Origin: Thermohalobaculum sp038524325
GTDB lineage: Bacteria; Pseudomonadota; Alphaproteobacteria; Rhodobacterales; Rhodobacteraceae
DNA length: 64,000 bases
Assembly: GCA_038524325.1 (NCBI GenBank)
Contig: JBCBIS010000001.1
Span: forward strand, 1 to 64,000
Direction: 5' to 3'
The notes beneath the pieces are model-generated. The model saw only the letters and a program-made list of their open reading frames with translations, ran no database searches and was not told where the DNA came from. This document shows positions 41,677-51,500 of this stretch, piece by piece. A program made the translations under genes and the position numbers. How positions within the stretch are numbered: the stretch's first letter is position 1; the number at the start of each line of letters is the position of its first letter.

Positions 41677-42930
41677 TCAGGTCTCGACAGATCCCGAGGT
41701 CGCCCGGGCCGGTGTCATGCCGGTCCGAGCGTCTTTTATGGCAACCCAACCCGCCAAGGCCCAGGCGGCGATGCAGACCAGGGCCAGCAGATCCGCCGCT
41801 CCGACCAGACCACCGAGCAACCGGGCGGGGTTCTGCAGGAGGACGAGGATCCCCCCCGCCGCCAGCACGATCAGCCAGATCGACCCGAACCGCCAAGCCG
41901 CCCAAGCGACCGCCATCGCAGCGGGCAGCACAAAGACCATGTAATGCACCCAGGAATTTGGCGCCACGAGCACCACGAGGCAGAGATAGGCGCCGAACTC
42001 CGCAAGCGATGGCGCCTCCGCCCCGGCCCTCCGCCGCCAGAGCGAGATGCCGCAGGTTGCCAGCAGCAGCGTGAGGGTGGCCGCGAGGCGCAGCCCCTCC
42101 GCCACCCCCTCCGGCGCCCAGCGCAGGATCACGCCCGAAAGGGCAAGGTTCCGGGGCGAGGCGAGATCGAACTGTCCGGCCAGCGCCGCGGCATCCCGGC
42201 TCGGCAGCAGAACAAAGTCGAGCCAGGCGGCCCAGCTGCCCGCCGGCACAACGCCGAGCGAGACGATCGAGATCGCGCCGAGCCATGCCAAACTGGTCAG
42301 AACCGCCCGCCACTGGCCATGCAGCAGCAGGCAGAGCAGCACCAGGCCGAAATAAAGCTTCAAGAGGATCGCCAGGGCCAGAAACAGCCCCGTGGTCACC
42401 GGCGAGAGCCGCGCCCGCACCGCCGCCAGCCCGGCGAGCAGACCGAGCACGACCGCGAGGTTCACCTGCCCATGCCCGATCGTCTGCCGTGTCGCCTGCG
42501 CCGCGAGCACGAAGACCACGCCGGCCACGATCAGAGCCGCCGGCGTGACCTGTCCCTCGCGGCTGACCAGCCGCGCCAGCAAGACGCCAATCGCCGGGGC
42601 GCAGAGCAGGTTGACCGCCAGCATCGCCGTCCCCGCATCGGTGAGCGACAGGGCGCTCAGCGGCGCCAGCAACACCAGGGTCGCGGGCGGATAGAGAAAC
42701 GGATGCACATAACCGGGCGCCAGCGACGCCGCAGCCTCGCCAAAAGCGGGGCCATAGGGCGGCTGCGCCTGGGCGAACGCCATCTTGGCGCCGACCCAGA
42801 ACGAGGGCAGATCGATGAACTCCGCCCCGATCAGACGCCAGCCATAGAGATAGGCATAGGCCGCGCAAAACAGGCCGAGACCGGCGAACATCGCAAGAGT
42901 GGCTCTGGTGCTGTGCTCCGGCTCAGTCAT
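41677..42930 (-). CDS. GT87-like (GT-C fold) membrane glycosyltransferase
   Basis: 417 residues from ATG 42930, 8 bp inside the end of the UPF0280 gene. About ten transmembrane helices; the first periplasmic loop has the acidic site seen in GT-C enzymes (EFIDLPSFWVGAKMAF) and YVHPFLYPPA, typical of the DUF2029/GT87 family of polyprenol-phosphate sugar transferases. Substrate unknown. Third gene of an operon with the Fe-S reductase-like protein; it is convergent with the G8 protein gene, 7 bp apart. Confidence 0.82.
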   Translation of the reverse strand: MTEPEHSTRATLAMFAGLGLFCAAYAYLYGWRLIGAEFIDLPSFWVGAKMAFAQAQPPYGPAFGEAAASLAPGYVHPFLYPPATLVLLAPLSALSLTDAGTAMLAVNLLCAPAIGVLLARLVSREGQVTPAALIVAGVVFVLAAQATRQTIGHGQVNLAVVLGLLAGLAAVRARLSPVTTGLFLALAILLKLYFGLVLLCLLLHGQWRAVLTSLAWLGAISIVSLGVVPAGSWAAWLDFVLLPSRDAAALAGQFDLASPRNLALSGVILRWAPEGVAEGLRLAATLTLLLATCGISLWRRRAGAEAPSLAEFGAYLCLVVLVAPNSWVHYMVFVLPAAMAVAWAAWRFGSIWLIVLAAGGILVLLQNPARLLGGLVGAADLLALVCIAAWALAGWVAIKDARTGMTPARATSGSVET

Positions 42931-43750
42931 CGCCGCGCTCCCAGGCAAGAGAGGTGGTTTCGGTGATCCGCAGCCGCGGGCCGAGGCTCAGCACCGCGCC
43001 CTTGATCTGGCCGAGCCGCTGCATCTTCTGCGCCAGGATCTGGCCGGTGTCGAGTGCCGCGTCGATCTCGGCCAGGGTCAGATCGCCGACCCCGACGGTC
43101 ACGGCCCGATCCCCCAGATCGCTGTCCGGAGAAAGCTGCCGCGCCGGGCGGCGGGCGATCTGCGGATGACCCGGCAGATCGACGGCATTCGCGATCAGGG
43201 TCGCCGCAACATCCGCCGCGGCGGCGGACTCTGCCAGCACCGTGACGAAATCGGCGATGCCGAGCGCGTGACTCCGCCCCCGCCAGCCGGAGGTGGCGAG
43301 GCCCCCCCGGTGAAGACCCGCCGTCTCGACCACGCCAAAGCCCGGGATGGCGGCGCGGAACCGGTCGGCGATGCCGCAGAACGCGATATCCCCGCCATTG
43401 TTCACCCAGAGCCACAGGCCGGGCGCCTCGGCGCGCATCACGCTGGCGATCTCGTCGGCCACCGCACCGGCGACCGCGGCCATCGGGGTGACGAAACGGG
43501 GCAGATGCGGTGCGATCGCCACCTGCATCCGGGCGGCAACCGGGCCCTGAAAACGGCGCTCCGCCGTGCCCGGCTGGCGGAGCGTGGTCAACTCGCCCAC
43601 CAATTCCGTCAGGACGGTGCGGAAGCGTCGCTCGCCAGCCGCATAGGCGCGCCCTGCCCCGGTCCCCTCGGCTTTTACGATCAGATCAATCGGCCCATGC
43701 TGCAGATGCAGCCGCTCCCCCGAAAGCCACCGTGACGCGGCCGCCTGCAT
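42923..43750 (-). CDS. UPF0280 family protein
   Basis: 275 residues matching UPF0280 by its characteristic blocks MRAEAPGLWLWVNNGGDIAF, GLATSGWRGRSHALGIADFVTVLA and AAADVAATLIANAV, which resemble the FAD-binding parts of ApbE flavin transferases. It starts immediately after the stop of the reductase-like gene. The pairing with a 6-hydroxynicotinate-reductase-like protein suggests a shared pathway, possibly flavin attachment; the biochemical role is not established. Confidence 0.85.
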   Translation of the reverse strand: MQAAASRWLSGERLHLQHGPIDLIVKAEGTGAGRAYAAGERRFRTVLTELVGELTTLRQPGTAERRFQGPVAARMQVAIAPHLPRFVTPMAAVAGAVADEIASVMRAEAPGLWLWVNNGGDIAFCGIADRFRAAIPGFGVVETAGLHRGGLATSGWRGRSHALGIADFVTVLAESAAAADVAATLIANAVDLPGHPQIARRPARQLSPDSDLGDRAVTVGVGDLTLAEIDAALDTGQILAQKMQRLGQIKGAVLSLGPRLRITETTSLAWERGDD

Positions 43751-45187
43751 CTAGCTGGCCTCGCTCGGCCGGATCAGGCGGATCTCGGCCCCATAGGTCC
43801 CACCCGTCGCGCAGATATCCTCGAGGCTGCGCGCCGCCCCCGTGTGACCGCCCAGCGCTGCATAGAGCGTCTGCGGCAGGCTGAACTCCAGCGGGGCGAC
43901 CAGGGCGGGCGTCGGGACATACCCAAACGCGCCGGGCGGCAGGCGGCGCACATCGACCATCACGGTGATCCCGCCGCCCGGCCAGACATAGGCCGCGGCC
44001 CCGCCCAGGCTGACCCGGGTCTCACCGCCTTGGACCGATCGGGTCAGGGCGACCGGGTTGCGCGTCACGCCTGCGCGGAGCGAGCCGCCCGCCCCACCGA
44101 CGAACAGAACGGTGCAGAGGGCGGGTTCGCAATTCTCGGCAATCAGATCGACCGTCGCCTGCAACGCGCCCGGCATCGGCGCGGGCTGCGGCACCAGCGC
44201 GTCGTCGAGGATGAAATGCGCGGCATGTTCCCCCGTGGTCGAGACCATCAGGAGCGAGAGGCCGGGCCGCGCCCCTTTCTCTGGGCGCCAGGGGCCGAGA
44301 ATGCCGAGCGGATCCGCGATATCCGTGCCGCCCCAGCCAAGCCCCGGCTCTGCCACCTGAAAATACCGCCCGGGGGTGGAGCGGCGGCCCTTGATGCGGA
44401 TGCCGGTGTCGGGCCAGCCGATCACCTTGCCCGCCTGATGCTCCGAAACGACGCCGGTGATGTGGTCGTCCACCACCACCACCTCATCCACCAGCCCCTG
44501 CCATTGATCGGCGAACATGCCGATGGTGGCCGAGCCGCAGCCGACCCGCATCCGCTCCTCGCGCTGCCCGTCGACGATGGGCGCAGCGCCCGCCTGGACC
44601 ACCACGGTCGAACCGCCATCTATGGTCAACTCCACCGCCTCGCAATTGCAGAGGCTGAGCAGCGCGTCGCAGGTCGCCCGCCCCTCGGCCTTGGACCCGC
44701 CGGTCAGGTGATCGACCCCGCCCAGCGACAGCATCTGCGAGCCGTATTCCGAGGTCATCACATGGCCGACCGCCTCGCCCCCTGCGCGCACCGTCGCGGC
44801 CTCGGCGCCCAGATGGCGGTCGGTATCGATCTTCACCTTGACGCCGCAATACGAGAAGATCGCCTCGGTCACCACGGTGACGGTGTCGACCCCGTCAATC
44901 TCTTGACTGACGATAAACGGGGCTGGTTTGTAGTCGGGATAGGTGGTGCCAGAGCCGATGGCCGTCACCTGCATATCGCCCGAGACGCTCTCGCCATCCC
45001 ACTCCGCCGTCAGGAACGGCTTCACCGGGTCCCCCGCCGCCACGCGATTGGCGAGGATGGTCAGGGGATCGCAGCGGATAATCTGGCCCGCGTGATTGGC
45101 ATAGCGATCGCAGGCACCGGTCTGGCCCTCGGCGACATAGCACATCACCGGGCAGGCATCACAGCGGATCTTTTCCGAAGGAGACAT
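43751..45187 (-). CDS. 6-hydroxynicotinate reductase-like Fe-S protein
   Basis: 478 residues from ATG 45187. The N-terminus binds iron-sulfur by CDACPVMC (Cys9, 12, 16) with further cysteines at 26 and 39, as in small ferredoxin-type domains. The rest is a long beta-rich domain. Homologues are annotated as 6-hydroxynicotinate reductase in Rhodobacterales from similarity to the nicotinate fermentation enzyme; the real substrate here is unproven, since no other nicotinate genes are in the window. First gene of the three-gene operon. Confidence 0.65.
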   Translation of the reverse strand: MSPSEKIRCDACPVMCYVAEGQTGACDRYANHAGQIIRCDPLTILANRVAAGDPVKPFLTAEWDGESVSGDMQVTAIGSGTTYPDYKPAPFIVSQEIDGVDTVTVVTEAIFSYCGVKVKIDTDRHLGAEAATVRAGGEAVGHVMTSEYGSQMLSLGGVDHLTGGSKAEGRATCDALLSLCNCEAVELTIDGGSTVVVQAGAAPIVDGQREERMRVGCGSATIGMFADQWQGLVDEVVVVDDHITGVVSEHQAGKVIGWPDTGIRIKGRRSTPGRYFQVAEPGLGWGGTDIADPLGILGPWRPEKGARPGLSLLMVSTTGEHAAHFILDDALVPQPAPMPGALQATVDLIAENCEPALCTVLFVGGAGGSLRAGVTRNPVALTRSVQGGETRVSLGGAAAYVWPGGGITVMVDVRRLPPGAFGYVPTPALVAPLEFSLPQTLYAALGGHTGAARSLEDICATGGTYGAEIRLIRPSEAS

Positions 45188-45292
45188 GGGGCGGAGCCTA
45201 GCAGCGCACCCGGGGCGGCTCAATCGCCGAGCATCGAGGGCCGCGTTCCCGGTCCGAAAGCAGGGTCAGTGGTCGCAGGAGGCAAAGTGGGG

Positions 45293-45991
45293 TCACCGGT
45301 CCTCCGGGTCCTCCGCCAGCTGCCGCAACGCGTCGACATCGAGGATCACGAGGCGCCCCTCCTCACGCCGGACCACGCCCATCCGTGCCAGCGTGCTCAA
45401 CTGGCGCGACACGGCCTCCCGGTGCGAGCTGATCCTGTCGGCCAGTGTCTGATGGGTCGGCGACGGATAAAGCACGGCTGTGTTCTCGGCAACGCCCGCG
45501 ACCTCGACCATGCGCATCAACTCGCGGTGGAGGCGCAGCGCTCCGGGGAGGATTGAAAACTCCAGCACACGTTCGGTCAGATCCCGCACCAGCCGCGTCA
45601 GGCGCTTTAGGAGCATGCGGTTCAGGTCGGGCATATCCTCGATCAGATGCCAGACATCGCTGGGATTGATCCGCCCGACCAGCGCCTCGGTCTCGGCCAC
45701 GACCGAGGCCGAACGCTCTCCACCATCGATCAGAGCGACCTCTCCGAACATGTCGCCGGGGCCGAGGCTGCGGAAATCGACGACGCGGCCGGTCTCGGAG
45801 TAGATCTTCACCCGCGCCCTTCCTTTCAGCAGAAAGTAGAGATCCCGGTCCGGCGCCTGATAGGCCACGATCTGTTCGGCCGAGGCGAAACGCCGGACGG
45901 TCAGCGCGGCTTCGAGACGCCGCCGGGTCGCAGGATCGAGTTGATCGAGGAAGGGCGTCGGCAAAGGCGGCTCCAAGGCAGGCAATATCAC
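45293..45991 (-). CDS. Crp/Fnr family transcriptional regulator
   Basis: About 232 residues when read from the GTG at 45991; an ATG at 46048 would add 19 residues and cannot be excluded. An N-terminal cyclic-nucleotide-binding-like beta-roll (YFLLKGRARVKIYSETGRVVDFRSLGPGDMFGEVALIDGGERSASV in blocks) is followed by a dimer helix and a winged helix (HQTLADRISSHREAVSRQLSTLARMGVVRREEGRLVI). No FNR-type N-terminal cysteine cluster, so not an oxygen sensor of that kind. Divergent from the MscS gene. Confidence 0.9.
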   Translation of the reverse strand: MILPALEPPLPTPFLDQLDPATRRRLEAALTVRRFASAEQIVAYQAPDRDLYFLLKGRARVKIYSETGRVVDFRSLGPGDMFGEVALIDGGERSASVVAETEALVGRINPSDVWHLIEDMPDLNRMLLKRLTRLVRDLTERVLEFSILPGALRLHRELMRMVEVAGVAENTAVLYPSPTHQTLADRISSHREAVSRQLSTLARMGVVRREEGRLVILDVDALRQLAEDPEDR

Positions 45992-46157
45992 GACTTGTCT
46001 TCTCGCGCGGAACGGGCCCGCCGCCAAGCATGGCGGTCCGTCCCGCATGCGGCCTTAGGTGTTGGGTGGGCTTTTCGCAACAGGCGGTGCACCCGCATCA
46101 CGCAGCTGTTTCCACCAGCCTCTTCTCATTCCGTCGGCCAGCGTGAATACTGGGCGC

Positions 46158-48377
46158 ATGCCAAGAAGCCTGCCACCGGTCCTCGCCGCCCTATTGCTCT
46201 GTCTCTGCCTTCTGCCGATCCCGGTCGAGGCGCAGGTGCCGTTCGGCGTGGTCGAGAGCGAGAGCACGGCCGAACCCGTGCTTCCCATGGATCTGACGCC
46301 GGATCAGGTCGACGGCCTGCTCGCCCGGCTCACCGATGCCGAGATCAGGGCGCTTTTGGCGAACGAGCTGCATCGCAGGGCCGAGGAGGCCGCGGTCGAG
46401 GATATGTCGGGCGGCGAGGCGCTGGCCTATATCACCACGCGCTTGCAGGAGATGAGCGCGCGGATCGGCGAGCGTGTGCCGCGCTGGACCCGCGCGATCC
46501 TCAACCTCGGCGACCGCAGCGAGGTGGTGACCGAGCGTCTGGCGCAGGCCGAGCGTGGGGTCTCCGGCATGCTGATCGCTGCCCTGGTGGTGGTGACCTC
46601 GGGCCTGGCGGCGGGCGCGCTGGCGGGTTGGGCGATCGGCGGCTGGCGGCGCTGGCTGATGGCGCCGCAGCGGGGCAGCTATTGGGACAAGGTGATCCGC
46701 ACGCTGGTGTTGGGCGCCTTGGATTGCGTGCCGATCCTGGCGTTCTGGCTGGTCACGGCGCCGGTCATCAGCCTGTCCTCGGCGGCGCTGGGGCCGCTGA
46801 GCAACCTCAATTGGATCTACACGGTCGGCGTGATCTATAGCTGGGGCGGGCTGGTGATCGCCCGGCGCCTGTTCGCCCCCGATGCGCCCGAGATCCGGAT
46901 CGCACCGCTCGACGATGCGCTGGCGCGGCGGCTCTATCGCACGATCCGGCCTGCGGCGATGGTCGCGGCGCTGGCCTGGATCGGCGGCGGGGTCTGGCTG
47001 CATCTCGGCTATGGCTTTCCGCCGGCGCTGACCACCGTGGCCCTGGGCGGGACCGTGGTGGGCGCGATCCTGCTCTATGCGGTGCTCAGCAATATCGACC
47101 GGATCCGCGACGCGACGCGGGCGGTGTTCGGGGCCGAGAGCGGCGCCCTCTCGCGCATCGCGGTCGGAACGGCGCCCTGGCTGCTGACGCTCTATGTCGG
47201 GGTCGCCTATCTCTTTTGGCTGGCCCATTGGCTCGAGCGGGGGCAGCATCAACTGTTGGGCCCGGCGGGAACACTGATCGTCTATGTCACCCTGCCCGTC
47301 TTCGACCGGCTGGGCCGCGAGATCATCCGCTCGATCGTCTCCGGCTCCTCCGCGCTGACCGAGCGGTTCCGCGGGGTGTTCTTCCGGGCGTGGCGGGTCG
47401 CCCTGGGGATCGCCGCGCTGGTGCTGGTGCTGGCGCTCTGGGGGCTCGACCTGCCCCGGTTCCTCGCTGGGCCGCTCGCACCCGGTTGGATCGGCACCGC
47501 GATCGATGTGGCCGTCACGCTGCTGATCACATGGCTGATCTGGGAGCTGATCAAGGCCGCGCTCCACTCCGACAAGAAATTCATCGCCGCCGGAGAAGAT
47601 GTCGACCCGGCCACGGCGCCGAAGGCGACCCGGCTCGACACGCTGACACCGCTGTTTCGCAATGTCCTGCTGGCCTTCGTTCTCGCCATCGGCGCAATGT
47701 TCATGCTCAGCACCGCCGGGGTCGATATCGGGCCGCTGCTCGCCTCGGCCGGGATCCTCGGGATCGCGGTCGGGTTCGGCGCGCAGGCCCTGGTGCGCGA
47801 CATCTTCTCGGGCATGTTCTTCCTGATCGACGATGCCTTCCGTGTCGGCGAGTATATCGAGCTCTCCGAGGAGTTGCGCGGCGATGTCGAGAGCATCTCG
47901 ATCCGCTCGCTGCAATTGCGCCACCATCGCGGGCCGGTGATCACCATCCCGTTCGGCGAGATGAAGAACATCATCAATCACACCCGCGACTGGGTGCTCT
48001 ACAAAATGTCGTTCCGGATGGAGCCCGAGACCGACCCCAAACAGTTCAAGAAACTGGTCAAACGGGTCGGCGCCGAGTTCATGGAACACCCCGATCATGG
48101 CCACAAATTCTTCGAGCCACTCAAGAGCCAGGGGGTCTATTACGTCGATGACGACAGCGCCCTGGTCTTCCGGGTCAAATTCAAATGCAAGCCGCGGGCG
48201 CAATTCGTCCTGCGCCGCGAGATCAACCATCGCCTCCGCGAGGTGTTCGAAGCGAACGGGCTGAAACTGGCACGGCGGAAGGTCGAAATCGTCTCGGGCG
48301 ACGAACCGGCGACCGAGGGCCCCCGCCTGCCCGGCGTCTCGGACGAGGTGCTCGAGGTCACATCCGCCGGGCCATAG
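46158..48377 (+). CDS. Mechanosensitive ion channel, MscS family (large, multi-TM)
   Basis: 739 residues from the ATG at 46158, which begins a clear signal peptide (PRSLPPVLAALLLCLCLLPIPVEAQ). A periplasmic region with helices is followed by about ten membrane segments. The MscS pore-lining helix and beta domain are visible: LLASAGILGIAVGFGAQALVRDIFSGMFFLIDDAFRVGEYIEL (as blocks near 565-610) and HHRGPVITIPFGEMKNIINHTRDW. Protects against hypoosmotic stress. Stands alone with a strong hairpin downstream. Confidence 0.93.
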   Translation: MPRSLPPVLAALLLCLCLLPIPVEAQVPFGVVESESTAEPVLPMDLTPDQVDGLLARLTDAEIRALLANELHRRAEEAAVEDMSGGEALAYITTRLQEMSARIGERVPRWTRAILNLGDRSEVVTERLAQAERGVSGMLIAALVVVTSGLAAGALAGWAIGGWRRWLMAPQRGSYWDKVIRTLVLGALDCVPILAFWLVTAPVISLSSAALGPLSNLNWIYTVGVIYSWGGLVIARRLFAPDAPEIRIAPLDDALARRLYRTIRPAAMVAALAWIGGGVWLHLGYGFPPALTTVALGGTVVGAILLYAVLSNIDRIRDATRAVFGAESGALSRIAVGTAPWLLTLYVGVAYLFWLAHWLERGQHQLLGPAGTLIVYVTLPVFDRLGREIIRSIVSGSSALTERFRGVFFRAWRVALGIAALVLVLALWGLDLPRFLAGPLAPGWIGTAIDVAVTLLITWLIWELIKAALHSDKKFIAAGEDVDPATAPKATRLDTLTPLFRNVLLAFVLAIGAMFMLSTAGVDIGPLLASAGILGIAVGFGAQALVRDIFSGMFFLIDDAFRVGEYIELSEELRGDVESISIRSLQLRHHRGPVITIPFGEMKNIINHTRDWVLYKMSFRMEPETDPKQFKKLVKRVGAEFMEHPDHGHKFFEPLKSQGVYYVDDDSALVFRVKFKCKPRAQFVLRREINHRLREVFEANGLKLARRKVEIVSGDEPATEGPRLPGVSDEVLEVTSAGP

Positions 48378-48450
48378 GGCCGCGCTTTATCCTGTGGTTC
48401 TCCAGAGACTGGCTGCCCCAAGACCACCCAATCGGACAACGCCAATAACC

Positions 48451-48483
48451 AAAGAAAAAGCGCCCCCGGACCGGGGGCGCTTT
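48451..48483. terminator. Rho-independent terminator between MscS and the repeat-protein gene
   Basis: An 11-bp stem AAAGCGCCCCC / GGGGGCGCTTT with loop GGACC. On the minus strand it is followed by CTTTTTCTTT, so it mainly ends the repeat-protein transcript; it can also stop transcripts from the MscS side, where the U-run is weaker. Confidence 0.85.
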
Positions 48484-48520
48484 GATCTTGTTGACGTGAT
48501 CGAGGTCAGTTGACCTCGGA

Positions 48521-51500
48521 TCAGTCGGTGAATTCCTGGTTGACGACTTCGATCGTGATGATCGCGGTGTCGGTGGCGCCAGTGTCGTCGACGATCTCGT
48601 ACTCGACCTGGGTGAAGACCGACTGACCGATCTCCAGCGCCGGGAACTCGCCGCTGATGCCCAGGAAGTCGCCGTCGATGTCGCGGAACTCGATCTGACC
48701 GGTGGTGCTGACCCGGACCTCACCGCCGCGCGAGGCGTCGACAAAGCCGAAGAAGCCTTCCGCATCAGGCGTGGTGTCGTTGCCGACCCGGCTGACTTGG
48801 AAGTTGTCGCCATCCGGGTCGAAATCGATCCCGCCGAGCGAGGCTAGGGTGCCGTCCTGCTCGGTGCCGGCGAGGGCGTTGCCGAGTTGGAAGATCACCG
48901 GCTGGAACTCGTCATCGAACAGCGTGAGCACCTGGATCGGGCCACGATTGTCGTCGACGGCCACGACGGTCGAGGGGATCTCGATCTCGACGCCGGCATC
49001 GACATCGGTGACATCGGCGCCATCCACGACGATGATGTCGGTCCGGCCTTCGCCTTCGTCCTGTTCGATGATGACATCCGAGTCGATATCGTCGGCCGAG
49101 TTGATCCCGTTCGGGCCCACATTCGGGTCGACGAAGTTCAGGTTCGCCCCGGGTGCGCCGAACTCGACGATGTAGTTGCCGTTCTCGACATCCTCGAAGA
49201 CATAGGAGCCGTCCGACATTGTCTGGACCGTGTCGAGCACCGTGACCTCGTCATCGCCATCGATCAGCAGAACCGTGCGATCATCGAGACCCGGCTCGGC
49301 TTCGCCGACATCCAGATTGTCGCCATCGGTGTCCTCGAAATACCGGCCCGAGATCGTGAACGTATCGGTCAGCCCGGTGACGGTGACGACCGCGGTCGAG
49401 GGGTTAGTCGCCCCGGCCGCATCCTGCACGACATAGTTGACCGAGGTGACCTCGGACTGACCGTCGTTCAGATCCTCGAACTCACCATTCGGATCGAAGG
49501 TGACGCCGCCGTCCTGGTCGATAATGAACAGACCGCCATTCGAGCCCGCGACGATGATCGGCGCGTTCTCGTCTGTCGGCGTGCCCTCGACGCTGAGGAC
49601 GATCGGATCGCCCGCTTCGGGGTCGACCGTGTTGTCCAGCAGGTTGTCGAGCGCGATGGCGGTGTCCTCATCGGTCTCGCCGCTCTCATCGAGATCGTCG
49701 AGATCGTTCACGCCGACCACGGTCACGGTCGAAGTCGACTCGACCGTCGCCCCATCCTGATCTTCGACCGAGTAGGTGACGGTGGTCTCGAGCAGCTGAC
49801 CCTCGGCCAGGAACTCAAACTCGCCATTGGTGTCGAAGGTCTGGGTGCCGTCTTCGCCGATGGTGAAGATGCCGCCATTCGAGCCCGCGGCCGACACCGG
49901 CATCGACATCGAGAGGGCGACGCCCGCCACCACGGTGACGAACGGATCGCCCGCCTCGGGATCTTGGGTATTGGCCAGCACGTTGTCGATGCTGTTGACG
50001 CCCGAGTCCTCGCCGACCGTCGCGAACTCGTCGCCATCGGCCAGTTCGTTCTCGCCGGTCACGGTCACGGTGATGGTCGAGACATTGGTGTCGCCGGCAT
50101 CGTCCTGGACGGTGTAGCTCAGGGTCACCGTGGCGCTGTCATCGGGGCCGAGCCCGTCGAACTCGCCATTCGGGTCGAAGCTCGCCGTGCCATCCGCGTT
50201 GATCGTGAACAGCCCGCCGCCGACGCCCGGCACGGTCACCGAGCCGCCCGGAGCGATCGGCTCGCCGCCCGCATCGATCACGGTCGGGTCGCCCGCCTCG
50301 GGATCGAACGTGTTGGCCAGCAGGTTGTCGATATCGACCGGCGTGTCCTGGTCGGTCGTCGCGCTCTCGTCCAGATCGTCGAGATCGTTGACCCCGATCA
50401 CGGTGACCGTGCTGGTCGAGACATCGGTCAGACCATCGGCATCGGTGACGGTGTAGGTCACCGAGGTGACGGCTTCCTCACCCTCGGCCAGCGCCTCGAA
50501 CTCGCCATTGGTGTCGAAGGTCGCGGTGCCGTCCGCGGCAATGGTGAAGACACCGCCGCCCGAGCCCGCCACGGCATCGCCCGGCGCGTTGCCCGCCACA
50601 TCGGTGACGGTCGGCACCCCGGCCTCCGGATCAACCGTGTTGGCCAGTACGTTGTCGATGGCGTTGACGCCCGAGTCCTCGCCGACCGTCGCGAACTCGT
50701 CGCCATCGGCCAGTTCGTTCTCGCCGGTCACGGTCACGGTGATGGTCGAGACATTGGTGTCGCCGGCATCGTCCTGGACGGTGTAGCTCAGGGTCACCGT
50801 GGCGCTGTCATCGGGGCCGAGCCCGTCGAACTCGCCATTCGGGTCGAAGCTCGCCGTGCCATCCGCGTTGATCGTGAACAGCCCGCCGCCGACGCCCGGC
50901 ACGGTCACCGAGCCGCCCGGAGCGATCGGCTCGCCGCCCGCATCGATCACGGTCGGGTCGCCCGCCTCGGGATCGAACGTGTTGGCCAGCAGGTTGTCGA
51001 TATCGACCGGCGTGTCCTGGTCGGTCGTCGCGCTCTCGTCCAGATCGTCGAGATCGTTGACCCCGATCACGGTGACCGTGCTGGTCGAGACATCGGTCAG
51101 ACCATCGGCATCGGTGACGGTGTAGGTCACCGAGGTGACGGCTTCCTCACCCTCGGCCAGCGCCTCGAACTCGCCATTGGTGTCGAAGGTCGCGGTGCCG
51201 TCCGCGGCAATGGTGAAGACACCGCCGCCCGAGCCCGCCACGGCATCGCCCGGCGCGTTGCCCGCCACATCGGTGACGGTCGGCACCCCGGCCTCCGGAT
51301 CAACCGTGTTGGCCAGCACGTTGTCGATGCTGTTGACGCCCGAGTCCTCGCCGACCGTCGCGAACTCGTCGCCATCGGCAAGCGTGTTCGCGGCCTGACC
51401 CGGCACGAAGCAGAGGTCATCGATGGCGCCCGAGCCGTTCAGGTCGATCTCGAGGCTGACGATGTCGTCCAGCTCGATCATCACCTGGGCCACGCCGCCA

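Noticed and set aside
50041..51378. Possible CRISPR or insertion-sequence repeats
   Set aside because: The units are 669 bp, in frame and coding, without short spacers, transposase or terminal inverted repeats.
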